Assembly (NCBI GenBank): GCA_942490995.1
Contig: CALOBG010000067.1
Span: forward strand, 47,163-111,162
Direction: 5' to 3'
Source of the DNA: UBA981 sp942490995
GTDB lineage: Bacteria > Pseudomonadota > Gammaproteobacteria > Ga0077536
DNA length: 64,000 bases
The notes below the pieces were generated by a model. That model did no database searches and was not told the origin of the DNA. It was given only the letters and a program-made list of their open reading frames with translations. Shown here piece by piece: positions 44,924 to 53,400 of this stretch; position 1 is the stretch's first letter, and each line of letters begins with the position of its first letter. Both the position numbers and the translations under genes were made by a program.

Positions 44924-46180
44924 ATGTTTCCCAGTTCCATGAGCATCGCCGAATTCGACCCCGAACTGGCCGCGGCACTGGATGGTGAAAAACGCCGTCA
45001 GGAAACCCACCTCGAGCTGATCGCGTCGGAGAATCACGCCAGTCCACGGGTGCTCGAGGCCGCTGGAACCCTGTTGACGAACAAGTACGCCGAGGGCTAC
45101 CCGGGCAAGCGCTATTACGGCGGCTGCGAGTTCGTCGACATGGCCGAAGAACTCGCGATTGCGCGTGCGCGCGAACTGTTTGCCGCCGACTTTGCCAATG
45201 TCCAGCCGCATTCGGGTTCGCAGGCCAACGGCGCCGCATACCTGGCCCTGCTCGACGCCGGTGATACCGTGCTGGGTATGAGCCTCGCTCACGGCGGTCA
45301 CCTGACCCACGGCGCAAGCGTGAATTTTTCCGGCAAAACCTACCACGCGGTGCAGTACGGGCTGCACGAAACGACCGGAGAAATCGATTACGACGAGGTC
45401 GTACGCCTGGCGCGCGAGCACAAGCCGCGCATGATCATGACCGGCTTTTCGGCCTATTCACGCATCGTCGATTGGGCCCGGTTTCGCGAAATTGCCGACG
45501 AGGTCGGCGCGTTTCTGGTCTCCGACATGGCCCATGTCGCGGGACTGGTCGCGGTTGGACTGTACCCGAGCCCGGTGGCGCTCGCCGACGTTACGACCTC
45601 GACGACCCACAAAACCCTGCGCGGACCGCGCTCCGGACTGCTGCTCGCCCGCCGCAACGAAGCGCTGGAAAAGAAACTCAACTCGGCGGTTTTCCCGGGC
45701 AGCCAGGGCGGCCCCCTGATGCACATCATCGCGGCCAAGGCGGTGGCGTTCAAGGAAGCGATGACGCCGGAATTCCGCACCTACCAGGAGCAGGTTCTGG
45801 TCAACGCCCGGGTCATGGCCGAGACTTTTATGGCTCGCGACTACAAGGTCGTATCGGGCGGTACCGACAACCACTTGTTCCTGGTCGACCTGGTCGATCA
45901 CGGACTGACCGGTAAAGCCGCCGATGCCGCGCTCGGGCGCGCCCACATGACGGTCAACAAGAATGCGGTGCCGAACGATCCGCAATCGCCGTTCGTGACC
46001 AGCGGGATCCGGATCGGCTCACCGGCGGTAACCACCCGCGGCCTCGGCGAATCCGAGGCGCGCACGCTGGCCGGCTGGATGTGCGATGTGCTCGACGCCA
46101 TTGACGACGAGGCCGTCAACACACGCGTGCGTGGCCAGGTCGAAGAGATGTGCGCGCAATTTCCGGTCTATGGTCCATGA
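44924..46180 (+). CDS. glyA: Serine hydroxymethyltransferase
   Basis: PLP enzyme interconverting serine + THF with glycine + 5,10-methylene-THF. 418 residues. PLP lysine in TSTTHKTLRGPRSG near residue 233. HLELIASENHAS and NKYAEGYPGKRYYGGCEFVD are complete at the N-terminus, and GTDNHLFLVDL follows later. It starts the plus-strand run glyA-nrdR-ribD-ribE-ribBA-ribH-nusB-thiL, a common gammaproteobacterial order, and is divergent from cyaA. Confidence 0.98.
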   Translation: MFPSSMSIAEFDPELAAALDGEKRRQETHLELIASENHASPRVLEAAGTLLTNKYAEGYPGKRYYGGCEFVDMAEELAIARARELFAADFANVQPHSGSQANGAAYLALLDAGDTVLGMSLAHGGHLTHGASVNFSGKTYHAVQYGLHETTGEIDYDEVVRLAREHKPRMIMTGFSAYSRIVDWARFREIADEVGAFLVSDMAHVAGLVAVGLYPSPVALADVTTSTTHKTLRGPRSGLLLARRNEALEKKLNSAVFPGSQGGPLMHIIAAKAVAFKEAMTPEFRTYQEQVLVNARVMAETFMARDYKVVSGGTDNHLFLVDLVDHGLTGKAADAALGRAHMTVNKNAVPNDPQSPFVTSGIRIGSPAVTTRGLGESEARTLAGWMCDVLDAIDDEAVNTRVRGQVEEMCAQFPVYGP

Positions 46181-46242
46181 GCGGCGGCGCCGGCCACGGC
46201 CCACCATGAACGCCAGCTTCTGATCGCGCGGAGATTTATGCC

Positions 46243-46761
46243 ATGCATTGTCCGTTCTGTACCCACGCGGATACCCGCGTCATCGATTCCCGCCTGCTCG
46301 GCGACGGCGATCAGATCCGTCGGCGGCGCGAATGCCAGGGTTGCAAGGCGCGTTTTACGACCTACGAAACCGCCGAACTCAGCTTGCCGCGCATCATCAA
46401 GAGCGACGGTCGCCGCGAGACGTTCAACGATGAAAAACTGCGCGGCGGCATTGTGAAGGCGCTCGAAAAGCGTCCGGTGGCGATGGAGCGCGTCGAAAAC
46501 GCGATCAACCAGGTCAAGCGGCGTATCCGCGAAAGCGGCGAACGCGAAATCGATTCGGTCCGGCTCGGCGAACTGGTGATGGATGCACTGCGCGGCCTCG
46601 ATCAGGTGGCGTACGTGCGTTTCGCCTCCGTGTATCGCAGTTTCGAGGACGTGCGCGCGTTCCTTGAAGAAATCGAACGCCTGGAAAACGACCTGCCGCC
46701 CGATCTGCGTGAACAGCAGCTCGAATTGCTGCAGCCTGACAAGCCGGGCAAACCCGGCTGA
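46243..46761 (+). CDS. nrdR: Transcriptional repressor NrdR
   Basis: Zinc-ribbon/ATP-cone repressor of ribonucleotide reductase genes. 172 residues. Zinc site MHCPFCTHADTRVIDS and RRECQGCKARFTTYE (Cys pairs at about 3/6 and 31/34). The ATP-cone follows with PRIIKSDGRRETFNDEKLRGGI from residue about 48. The tail is slightly extended by a proline/lysine-rich end (DKPGKPG). It lies between glyA and ribD as in E. coli-like and Pseudomonas-like genomes. Confidence 0.97.
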   Translation: MHCPFCTHADTRVIDSRLLGDGDQIRRRRECQGCKARFTTYETAELSLPRIIKSDGRRETFNDEKLRGGIVKALEKRPVAMERVENAINQVKRRIRESGEREIDSVRLGELVMDALRGLDQVAYVRFASVYRSFEDVRAFLEEIERLENDLPPDLREQQLELLQPDKPGKPG

Positions 46762-46796
46762 GTTCTGATATTCCGGTTTCCGCCGCAGGTTTCGCC

Positions 46797-47897
46797 ATGA
46801 CCGCTGCTGAACAGGACCGCGGTTTCATGCTCGAGGCCGTTGCCGAGGCCGAGCACGGGCGCTACTCGGCGGCGCCCAATCCGGCCGTCGGCTGCGTGCT
46901 GGTCAGGGACGGCGCGATCATCGCGCGCGGTTTCCATGCGCGCGCCGGCGAAGCGCACGCCGAGGTTGCTGCCCTGGCCGCGGTTGGCGGCAGTGCGGTG
47001 GGCGCAACCGCCTACGTCACGCTTGAACCGTGCAACCACCATGGCCGCACCGGCCCCTGCGTCGACGCCCTGCTCGCCGCCGGTATCGCGCGCGTGGTCT
47101 ATGCCGAAGCTGATCCGAGTGCGCATGCCGGCGGTGGCGCGGCGCGTCTCAGCGCCGCCGGGGTGGCGGTGGAAGCAGGTTGCGCGGTCGACGCGGCGAG
47201 CGGCCTCAATCGCGGGTTTTTTCAGCGTCTGCGGCTCGGCCGTCCGCGCGTGCGCGTCAAGCTCGCCATGAGCCTGGACGGCGGGGCGGCGCTGGCCGAC
47301 GGTCAGAGCCAGTGGATCACCGGCGCCGCGGCGCGCGCTGACGTGCAGCGCCTGCGCGCCGAATCCTGCGCTATCATCACCGGCATCGGTACGGTGCTGG
47401 CCGACGATCCGGGACTCAACGTGCGTGACCCGCGTTTTGAAATGCGCGGGCGCCAACCCATGCGGGTCGTGCTCGATTCGCAGTTGCGCATGCCAGGCAC
47501 CGCACGCATGCTGAGCCTGGCTGGCGAAACCCGCGTGTTTACCACGCGCGCCGCCGACCAGGCTGCCGGCGCATTCGCCGCCGGGGTGCGGCTCGAACGC
47601 ATGCGCGATACTCGCGGCGGCCTCGACCTCGGCGCCGTTGTGCAACGCCTCGCCGAACTCGAGTGTAATGAAGTCCTGGTCGAAGCCGGACCGACCCTGG
47701 CGTCGCGCTTCATCGCCGAGCGTCGCTTCGATGAATTACTCGTCTACGTGGCGCCGAAGCTGCTCGGCCGCGAGGCGCGGCGGGCGTTTGACCTCGCTTC
47801 GCCGCTCAATCTCTCCGACGCGCTCGGCCTGCGCCTCGATGGTATGGTTCGCATCGGCGATGACATCGCGCTTACACTGCTGCCGCCGAGTGGCTGA
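46797..47897 (+). CDS. ribD: Bifunctional riboflavin deaminase/reductase
   Basis: Two early steps of riboflavin synthesis: deamination of the pyrimidine intermediate, then reduction of its ribose. 366 residues. The N-terminal cytidine-deaminase-like domain has the zinc motif HAEVAAL with TLEPCNHHGRTGPCVDALL (Cys-His-Cys). The C-terminal reductase spans about 145-365 and contains VRVKLAMSLDGGAALADGQSQWITG and EAGPTLASRFI. ATG 46797 is 35 bases after nrdR. Confidence 0.96.
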   Translation: MTAAEQDRGFMLEAVAEAEHGRYSAAPNPAVGCVLVRDGAIIARGFHARAGEAHAEVAALAAVGGSAVGATAYVTLEPCNHHGRTGPCVDALLAAGIARVVYAEADPSAHAGGGAARLSAAGVAVEAGCAVDAASGLNRGFFQRLRLGRPRVRVKLAMSLDGGAALADGQSQWITGAAARADVQRLRAESCAIITGIGTVLADDPGLNVRDPRFEMRGRQPMRVVLDSQLRMPGTARMLSLAGETRVFTTRAADQAAGAFAAGVRLERMRDTRGGLDLGAVVQRLAELECNEVLVEAGPTLASRFIAERRFDELLVYVAPKLLGREARRAFDLASPLNLSDALGLRLDGMVRIGDDIALTLLPPSG

Positions 47898-47915
47898 ACG
47901 CTTGAGAATGACGTC

Positions 47916-48593
47916 ATGTTTACCGGAATAGTCGCCAGCGTGGGGCATATCGCCCGGCTTGCCAGGAGCGGAGACGCCATGCGCCTGGGCATCGATGCCG
48001 GCGGTCTCGATCTCGGCGATGTCGCGCTCGGCGATTCGATCGCCGTGTCCGGGCCGTGCCTGACCGTGGTGTCCTTTGACGCTCGCCAGTTCGAGGTCGA
48101 CGTGTCGAGCGAAACGCTGGCGCGGACCACCATCGGTCAGCTCGGGGTTGGCGATGCCGTCAATCTCGAAAAAGCCCTGCGCCTTGACGAACGTCTCGGC
48201 GGCCATCTGGTCAGCGGACATATCGACGGCATCGGTTCAGTACGCCAGCGCGATACGCTCGATGATTACGTGCGTCTGGTCATCGAAGTTCCGCAGTCAC
48301 TGGCGCGCTACTTGGCTTTCAAGGGCTCGGTGTGTCTCGATGGCGTCAGTCTCACGGTCAACGCTGCCGGCGCGGATTGTTTCGAGGTCCTGACCATCCC
48401 GCATACGCTGGAGCGCACCACCCTCGGCGCCCTGGCCGCTGGCGACGCGGTCAATATCGAGGTCGACCTCATCGCCCGTTACATCGAACGCCTGCTCAGC
48501 CAGGGCGCGGCCGCCACACCCGGCGGGCTGTCACTGGCAAGCCTGGCGGCGGCTGGCTTCACCACCCCCGACAGCGGAGAAAACACCGCCTGA
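47916..48593 (+). CDS. ribE: Riboflavin synthase (alpha chain)
   Basis: Dismutes two lumazine molecules to riboflavin. 225 residues with the usual internal duplication: each half begins with a lumazine-binding barrel, MFTGIVASVGHI at residue 1 and GHLVSGHIDGIGSV near residue 97. It has the TTIGQLGVGDAVNLEKAL and TTLGALAAGDAVNIEVDL pair, a clear repeat. The C-terminal extension is short (about 20 residues after the second barrel). It sits 18 bases after ribD and acts downstream of RibH. Confidence 0.96.
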   Translation: MFTGIVASVGHIARLARSGDAMRLGIDAGGLDLGDVALGDSIAVSGPCLTVVSFDARQFEVDVSSETLARTTIGQLGVGDAVNLEKALRLDERLGGHLVSGHIDGIGSVRQRDTLDDYVRLVIEVPQSLARYLAFKGSVCLDGVSLTVNAAGADCFEVLTIPHTLERTTLGALAAGDAVNIEVDLIARYIERLLSQGAAATPGGLSLASLAAAGFTTPDSGENTA

Positions 48594-48693
48594 CGCCGGT
48601 CGCCACGGCTGGCATGTGGCGTTCGCAGGGGCGCACCCGTCGCGCCCGCCATGCGTTTATAATCTCTGCGTCCTCCACTTCTTCTGGTCCACC

Positions 48694-49800
48694 ATGCCGC
48701 TCAATTCGACCCAGGAACTCATCGACGATTTTCGCGATGGCAAGATGATCATCATCATGGACGATGAAGATCGCGAAAACGAAGGCGATTTCATCATCGC
48801 CGCCGAACACTGCACCGCCAGCGACATCAATTTCATGTCGAAACACGGCCGCGGATTGATCTGTCTGACCCTCACCGAGGAGCGCTGCCGGCGTCTCAAG
48901 CTGCCGTTGATGGTGCAGGACACGCGTTATACCCACAGCACGAATTTCACGGTCTCCATCGAAGCCGCGGAAGGCGTGACGACCGGCATTTCGGCCGCCG
49001 ATCGAGCACGCACGGTAGAAGCCGCGGTGGCGCCCGATGCCGGCCCCGGCGACCTCACCCAGCCGGGACACATCTTCCCGCTCATGGCGCAGTCGGGCGG
49101 GGTGCTGACCCGTGCCGGCCACACCGAAGCCGGCTGCGACTTTGCCCGCTGCGCGGGGCTGGAACCGGCCGCGGTTATCGTCGAGATCCTGAACGACGAC
49201 GGCTCCATGGCCAGACGTCCGGATCTGGAACAGATCGCCAAGGAATTCGACCTCAAGATTGGCACCATTGCCGATCTGATCCGCTTCCGTATCGAAAATG
49301 AAAAGACCGTCAGCCGCGCCGCGCACTCGATCCTGCCGACCGAGTTCGGCGACTTCGACCTGTATGCCTACGAGGACACGGTGCATGGCGATCTGCACAT
49401 GGCGATGGTCCGGGGCGAAATCGATGGCGAGCGGCCGACCCTGGTGCGGGTGCACATCCACAACCCGTTCGAGGACCTCACCGCGAGCGTGCGCAAGGAT
49501 GCCGGCTGGCCCCTGCGCGACGCGCTGAAGCGCGTCAGCGAAGCCGGCGAAGGGGTGGTGGTGGTCCTCAATAACCAGGTCAGCAACGAAGACCTGGTGC
49601 GCCAGGTAACGCGCTACGACGAAGACCAGGACAGCAAGTTACCGCGCCGCGACGGCAATCCGATGGACTGGCGCCAGATCGGCCTGGGCGCCCAGATCCT
49701 TGCCGATGTCGGGGTGCGCAAAATGCGGGTCATGAGTAATCCGCGTAAGTATCATGCGATTTCGGGCTTCGGCCTCGAAGTTGTCGAATATGTATCCTGA
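48694..49800 (+). CDS. ribBA: 3,4-dihydroxy-2-butanone 4-phosphate synthase with degenerate GTP cyclohydrolase II-like domain
   Basis: 368 residues from ATG 48694. The N-terminal RibB domain is complete: IIIMDDEDRENEGDFIIAAE (acidic active-site loop, residues about 19-38), HTEAGCDFARCAGL and the Thr/Ser-rich TVSIEAAEGVTTGIS. The C-terminal ~165 residues resemble RibA in fold but lack the three zinc cysteines expected in a C-x10-C-x-C pattern; the matching stretch reads TVHGDLHMAMVRGEID. GTP cyclohydrolase activity is therefore doubtful and a separate ribA is expected elsewhere. The 100 bases upstream show no FMN-riboswitch consensus. Confidence 0.93.
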   Translation: MPLNSTQELIDDFRDGKMIIIMDDEDRENEGDFIIAAEHCTASDINFMSKHGRGLICLTLTEERCRRLKLPLMVQDTRYTHSTNFTVSIEAAEGVTTGISAADRARTVEAAVAPDAGPGDLTQPGHIFPLMAQSGGVLTRAGHTEAGCDFARCAGLEPAAVIVEILNDDGSMARRPDLEQIAKEFDLKIGTIADLIRFRIENEKTVSRAAHSILPTEFGDFDLYAYEDTVHGDLHMAMVRGEIDGERPTLVRVHIHNPFEDLTASVRKDAGWPLRDALKRVSEAGEGVVVVLNNQVSNEDLVRQVTRYDEDQDSKLPRRDGNPMDWRQIGLGAQILADVGVRKMRVMSNPRKYHAISGFGLEVVEYVS

Positions 49801-49813
49801 CAGGTAACGAGTC

Positions 49814-50287
49814 ATGCAAAACGTCACCACTATCGAGGGCCACATGGTGCTCGACAAGCCGACCTCGATCGCGGTCGTGTGCGCGCGCTGGAACAGTTTC
49901 ATCGTCGACCACCTGGAGTCGGGATGTCTCGACGCCCTCGCTCGTCATGCCAGCAAGAAACCCAGCGTCACGGTCGTGCGCGCACCGGGTGCGTTTGAGT
50001 TGCCGCTGGTCGCGCGCAAACTGGCGCAGTCGGGTAAGTACGATGCGGTGATCGCGCTCGGTGCGGTCATCCGCGGCTCGACCGCGCATTTCGAGCACGT
50101 CGCCGGAGCCTGTACGCGCGGCCTCGCCAGCGCTGCCGAACAGACCGGCGTGCCGGTGATTTTTGGCGTCCTGACCACTGACACTATCGAACAGGCAGTC
50201 GAGCGCGCCGGCACCAAAGCCGGCAACAAGGGTGCCGAAGCGGCAGCCACGGCGATAGAAATGATTTCCCTGTTGCGTCAAATTTGA
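49814..50287 (+). CDS. ribH: 6,7-dimethyl-8-ribityllumazine synthase
   Basis: Condenses the DHBP from RibB with the pyrimidine from RibD to lumazine. 157 residues. Active-site features: ARWNSFIVDHLESGCLDAL near residue 25, RAPGAFELPLVARKLA, ALGAVIRGSTAHFEHVAGAC (the catalytic His near residue 91) and FGVLTTDTIEQAVERAG. It lies 13 bases after ribBA, and its end is followed immediately by nusB, completing the rib operon. Confidence 0.97.
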   Translation: MQNVTTIEGHMVLDKPTSIAVVCARWNSFIVDHLESGCLDALARHASKKPSVTVVRAPGAFELPLVARKLAQSGKYDAVIALGAVIRGSTAHFEHVAGACTRGLASAAEQTGVPVIFGVLTTDTIEQAVERAGTKAGNKGAEAAATAIEMISLLRQI

Positions 50288-50289
50288 AT

Positions 50290-50733
50290 ATGGCCGCGCG
50301 ACCAGGGAACCGCGGTCGCATTCGTGCCCGGCGGTGCGCCGTTCAGGCACTCTACCAGTGGCAGATGGCCGGTCAGGAACCCGGTGATATCGTCAGGGAG
50401 TTTGTTGCCGACCGCGAACTGGTCAGCGTCGACATGGAGTACTTCAACGTACTCGTGAGCGAAGTCCCGCAGCAGTTCGCGGCGCTCAGAGCCGACCTTG
50501 AAGGCTGTCTGGATCGGGACTGGACCCGGCTCGACCCGGTCGAACGCAGCGTCCTGCTGATCGGCGCCTACGAAATGCGCCATTGCCTGCAGATCCCCTA
50601 CCGGGTCGTGATCAACGAAGGCGTGGAATTGTGCAAGATGTTCGGTACCGCCGAAGGGCATCGCTATGTCAACGGCGTCCTCGATCGCCTGGCGCACGCA
50701 CGGCGCGCGCCCGAGATCGCGGCCAGCAGCTGA
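50290..50733 (+). CDS. nusB: Transcription antitermination factor NusB
   Basis: An all-helical RNA-binding protein of the rRNA antitermination complex with NusE and boxA. 147 residues. It begins MAARPGNRGRIRARRCAVQALYQWQM, the arginine-rich boxA-binding N-terminus, and ends with YRVVINEGVELCKMFGTAEGHRYVNGVLDRLA. ATG 50290 (2 bases after the ribH stop) is preferred over the overlapping TTG at 50284. It follows ribH as in most proteobacteria. Confidence 0.96.
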   Translation: MAARPGNRGRIRARRCAVQALYQWQMAGQEPGDIVREFVADRELVSVDMEYFNVLVSEVPQQFAALRADLEGCLDRDWTRLDPVERSVLLIGAYEMRHCLQIPYRVVINEGVELCKMFGTAEGHRYVNGVLDRLAHARRAPEIAASS

Positions 50734-50770
50734 GCGGCCGCCGCGGCTCGAAGTCTGAGCGCTGAGCGGC

Positions 50771-51721
50771 ATGGACGAGTTCGAACTCATCGGTCGCTAT
50801 TTCGCGCCGCTGGGGCGGTCCGGTGGCGACGTCATCCGTGGTATCGGTGACGATGCCGCGATCGTGCAGCTGCCGCCCGGGCAGCGTCTCGTGGTGGCCG
50901 TAGATACCCTGGTCGAAGGCCGGCATTTTCCGCCCGATATTGCACCCGAGGCGCTCGGCTACCGCGCCGCGGCGGTCAATCTCAGCGATCTTGCGGCGAT
51001 GGCGGCGCAGCCGCGCTACGCGCTGCTGGCCCTGACCATGCCGACTGCCGAACACGCCTGGTTGAGCGCGTTTGCCCGCGGTTTCGCCGCCGCGCTCAGC
51101 GGCGCCGACTGCGTGCTGATCGGCGGCGACACGACCCGCGGCCCGCTTACGGTCACGGTCCAGGTTCTGGGTACGGTCGCGGACCACGCGTTAACACGCG
51201 ATGCGGCGCAGCCTGGCGACCTGGTCCTGGTTTCAGGCACGCTCGGCGATGCTCGCGCGGCACTCGATGTAATGGACCGGGTTGGCGATGCCGATGCCGA
51301 CTTCCTGCGCGCGCGCTTCGAACGACCGACCCCGCGCCTGGCGCTGGCCACGGCACTCGCGCCGTGGGTGCACGCCGCGATCGACGTCTCGGACGGACTG
51401 GTCCAGGATCTCGGGCATATTGCCGCCGCCAGTGCGGTCGGGCTTGAAATCGAACTCGCGAAACTACCCCTGTCAGAGTCCCTGTCGCGCACCGTCGACG
51501 CAGCGCAGGCGCTGGTCTATGCCGCTACCGGCGGCGACGACTACGAGCTGGCGTTCACCGTCGCCGCGGCGCAACTCGACCGCGTGCTGGCCACGGCCGC
51601 GTCCGCTGGCGAACGCGTCAGTGTGATCGGTCGAGTGTGCGAAGGCAGCGGTGTGCGCTGCTTTGGCGCGGATGGCCGCCAGGTCGTGCCGGCGCAGCCC
51701 GGCTATCGGCATTTCGACTGA
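50771..51721 (+). CDS. thiL: Thiamine-monophosphate kinase
   Basis: Phosphorylates thiamine phosphate to the active diphosphate. 316 residues of the AIR-synthase-like fold. It opens with MDEFELIGRYFAP, then GIGDDAAIVQLP (metal-binding Asp), DTLVEGRHF, AVNLSDLAAMAAQPRYALLAL, GGDTTRG, AIDVSDGLVQDLGHIA and GGDDYELAFTV, all in the canonical order. The end is 15 bases from the convergent DsrE gene. It is the last gene of the rib-nusB-thiL run. Confidence 0.96.
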   Translation: MDEFELIGRYFAPLGRSGGDVIRGIGDDAAIVQLPPGQRLVVAVDTLVEGRHFPPDIAPEALGYRAAAVNLSDLAAMAAQPRYALLALTMPTAEHAWLSAFARGFAAALSGADCVLIGGDTTRGPLTVTVQVLGTVADHALTRDAAQPGDLVLVSGTLGDARAALDVMDRVGDADADFLRARFERPTPRLALATALAPWVHAAIDVSDGLVQDLGHIAAASAVGLEIELAKLPLSESLSRTVDAAQALVYAATGGDDYELAFTVAAAQLDRVLATAASAGERVSVIGRVCEGSGVRCFGADGRQVVPAQPGYRHFD

Positions 51722-51735
51722 GTAGCCTGAGCAAT

Positions 51736-52281
51736 CTACAAACGCACGAAGCCGGCTTCGCGCAGGCGCTCCAGTTCGCCTGGCCCGTAAGGCACGAACT
51801 CGATAAACGGCGGGACCTGTTCGGCGTCGATGCCGAGGCGGTTGGCGGCTACCGTACAAACCTTGAAATCGAAAACCCCGAAGGCATCGAGTTTCGCCGC
51901 GAGGTCGACGATGTCCTGGTGTTCGGCATAGTTGTGATTGGCGAAATAGGCAATATCGGGTCCGTGCCGCACCATGATCACCTCGAGCGCGGCGCGCGCC
52001 GCGGGTGGTGTCTGTTCGTAAATCGCATAGGCGCGCTCGAGCAGCGCGCGAAATTCCTCGGCGCTGTGGTTGCTCACATCGAAATAGTATTTGCCGGTCG
52101 CATCGCGGCCCGCGGGGCCGGTGTCGACCGGGCTTGCCGCGCTCTGGTCGGGCGTCGTCTGCGGGGTCGGTGCTTTGAAACGGTGCGGCTTTTCCGGCGC
52201 CGCCAGATAAAGCAGCACCAGTATGGTGACGACGGCGAATACGGTCAGGGTCAGGAATCTGGCGGCGCTTTTCATGGCCAT
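51736..52281 (-). CDS. Membrane-anchored DsrE-family protein
   Basis: 181 residues from ATG 52281. An N-terminal membrane segment covers residues about 7-24 (FLTLTVFAVVTILVLLYLAA), then a low-complexity linker (PQTTPDQSAASPVDTG), then a DsrE/DsrF-like domain (residues about 65-181). That domain has VIMVRHGPDIAYFA, the conserved cysteine in FKVCTVAANRLGI and the family end PFIEFVPYGPGELERLREAGF. DsrE-type proteins bind persulfide sulfur at that cysteine. It starts divergently from the SoxYZ-like gene, with about 160 bases between starts, suggesting shared sulfur or thiol function; that link is inference. Confidence 0.8.
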   Translation of the reverse strand: MAMKSAARFLTLTVFAVVTILVLLYLAAPEKPHRFKAPTPQTTPDQSAASPVDTGPAGRDATGKYYFDVSNHSAEEFRALLERAYAIYEQTPPAARAALEVIMVRHGPDIAYFANHNYAEHQDIVDLAAKLDAFGVFDFKVCTVAANRLGIDAEQVPPFIEFVPYGPGELERLREAGFVRL

Positions 52282-52439
52282 TCGAATTATGCCCGTTTTA
52301 CCCGCCCGGGGTCTGAATTCGCGCGCCGCCAATGGTTATAATCGGGTCTGGAAACCAAAAACGCCGCGCACGGTCCAATCGACTACATCAATCAGCCGCC
52401 GACACCGTGATCGATGCGCCGCGCACGAGGAACCCGCCC

Positions 52440-53273
52440 ATGAACCGTGAAAATCCTGTCCCAGAGCGACGCCGCGGACGCAGCGCGGCGCTACTGCTGA
52501 GTGTCCTGCTGGCAATCGTGGCCGCGCCGGCGGTCGCCGAACAGTCCCAGGTCGACGTCTGGGAAACCCTGCTCAGGCCGAATTACTTCGGTACCACGGA
52601 ACTCATTGAGGGCCGTTCGGTAATCGACATGAAGACGCCCTACCGGGCCGAGGATGCCGCGTTTACCCCGGTTTCGATCACTGCCGGCATCGCCCAGACC
52701 CCCCAGCGCTACATCGAAAAAATCTATCTTTTCGTCGAAAAAAATCCGCAGCCGCTGGCCGGCGTTTTTCATCTGACCCCCGACATGGGTCGCGCCGACC
52801 TCGCCATGCGCGTGCGTGTCGACATGTATACCAATGTCCGCGCGGTGGCGGTTCTGAACACCGGCGAACATCACCTGGTGACAAATTTCGTCAAGGCCCA
52901 GGGGGGCTGCTCGGCGCCGCTGGCGGCGGATTTCAACGTCGCCATGGAACGCATCGGCTCGATGAAATTCCGCGCCGTGCCATCCGAGCAGGCCGAGGAT
53001 CTGCTGGTCGGGCAGTTTCTGCTCAGCCATCCGAACGTAACCGGCATGCAGAAAGATCAAAAAACCCAGCTCATCCGTCCGGAGCATTACGTCAAAACCA
53101 TCAAGCTCTACCAGGGCGATACCCTGATCATGACCGCGGAGACCGGGTTCTCGGTTTCCGCCGACCCCAGCTTCCGCTTCTTTTTCCGGCCCAACGGCGC
53201 CGCGGCGCTGCGCGCGGAAGTAGTCGATTCGAAGGGTCTGAGCTGGAACAAGGAGTTCGAAATCAAGAGCTGA
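52440..53273 (+). CDS. SoxYZ-like fused sulfur-carrier protein
   Basis: 277 residues with a signal peptide (residues about 15-33, ALLLSVLLAIVAAPAVA). The N-terminal SoxY-like half includes the cysteine in VKAQGGCSAPLAADF near residue 157. The C-terminal SoxZ-like half runs from about 175 (GQFLLSHPNVTGMQKDQKTQL...KTIKLYQGDTLIMTAETGFSVSADPSFRFFF). In SoxY the carrier cysteine sits in a GGCGG C-terminus; here it is an internal GGCSA. The layout fits the quinoprotein-dehydrogenase-associated SoxYZ-like family. ATG 52440 has the signal sequence right behind it. It is ended by a clear terminator. Confidence 0.82.
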   Translation: MNRENPVPERRRGRSAALLLSVLLAIVAAPAVAEQSQVDVWETLLRPNYFGTTELIEGRSVIDMKTPYRAEDAAFTPVSITAGIAQTPQRYIEKIYLFVEKNPQPLAGVFHLTPDMGRADLAMRVRVDMYTNVRAVAVLNTGEHHLVTNFVKAQGGCSAPLAADFNVAMERIGSMKFRAVPSEQAEDLLVGQFLLSHPNVTGMQKDQKTQLIRPEHYVKTIKLYQGDTLIMTAETGFSVSADPSFRFFFRPNGAAALRAEVVDSKGLSWNKEFEIKS

Positions 53274-53294
53274 GTGGCGCGACCCTGTCCGCCG

Positions 53295-53318
53295 AGGGCG
53301 CCTTGAGCGCCCTTTTTT
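53295..53318 (+). terminator. Intrinsic terminator after the SoxYZ-like gene
   Basis: AGGGCGC - CTTGA - GCGCCCT with six Ts (53313-53318). The 7-bp GC stem and T-run lie 22 bases after the stop, the clearest intrinsic terminator in the window. Confidence 0.8.
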
Positions 53319-53400
53319 GTTCGCGTGTTGCGCAGCCGCGCGGCCAGTCCGGCCGGGCTGATAGAATCCATGGCTCATCAGCCAGGGAGCGATCGCGAGC

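Noticed and set aside
48594..48693. FMN riboswitch upstream of ribBA
   Set aside because: The gap is only 100 bases and I cannot find the conserved FMN-element segments.
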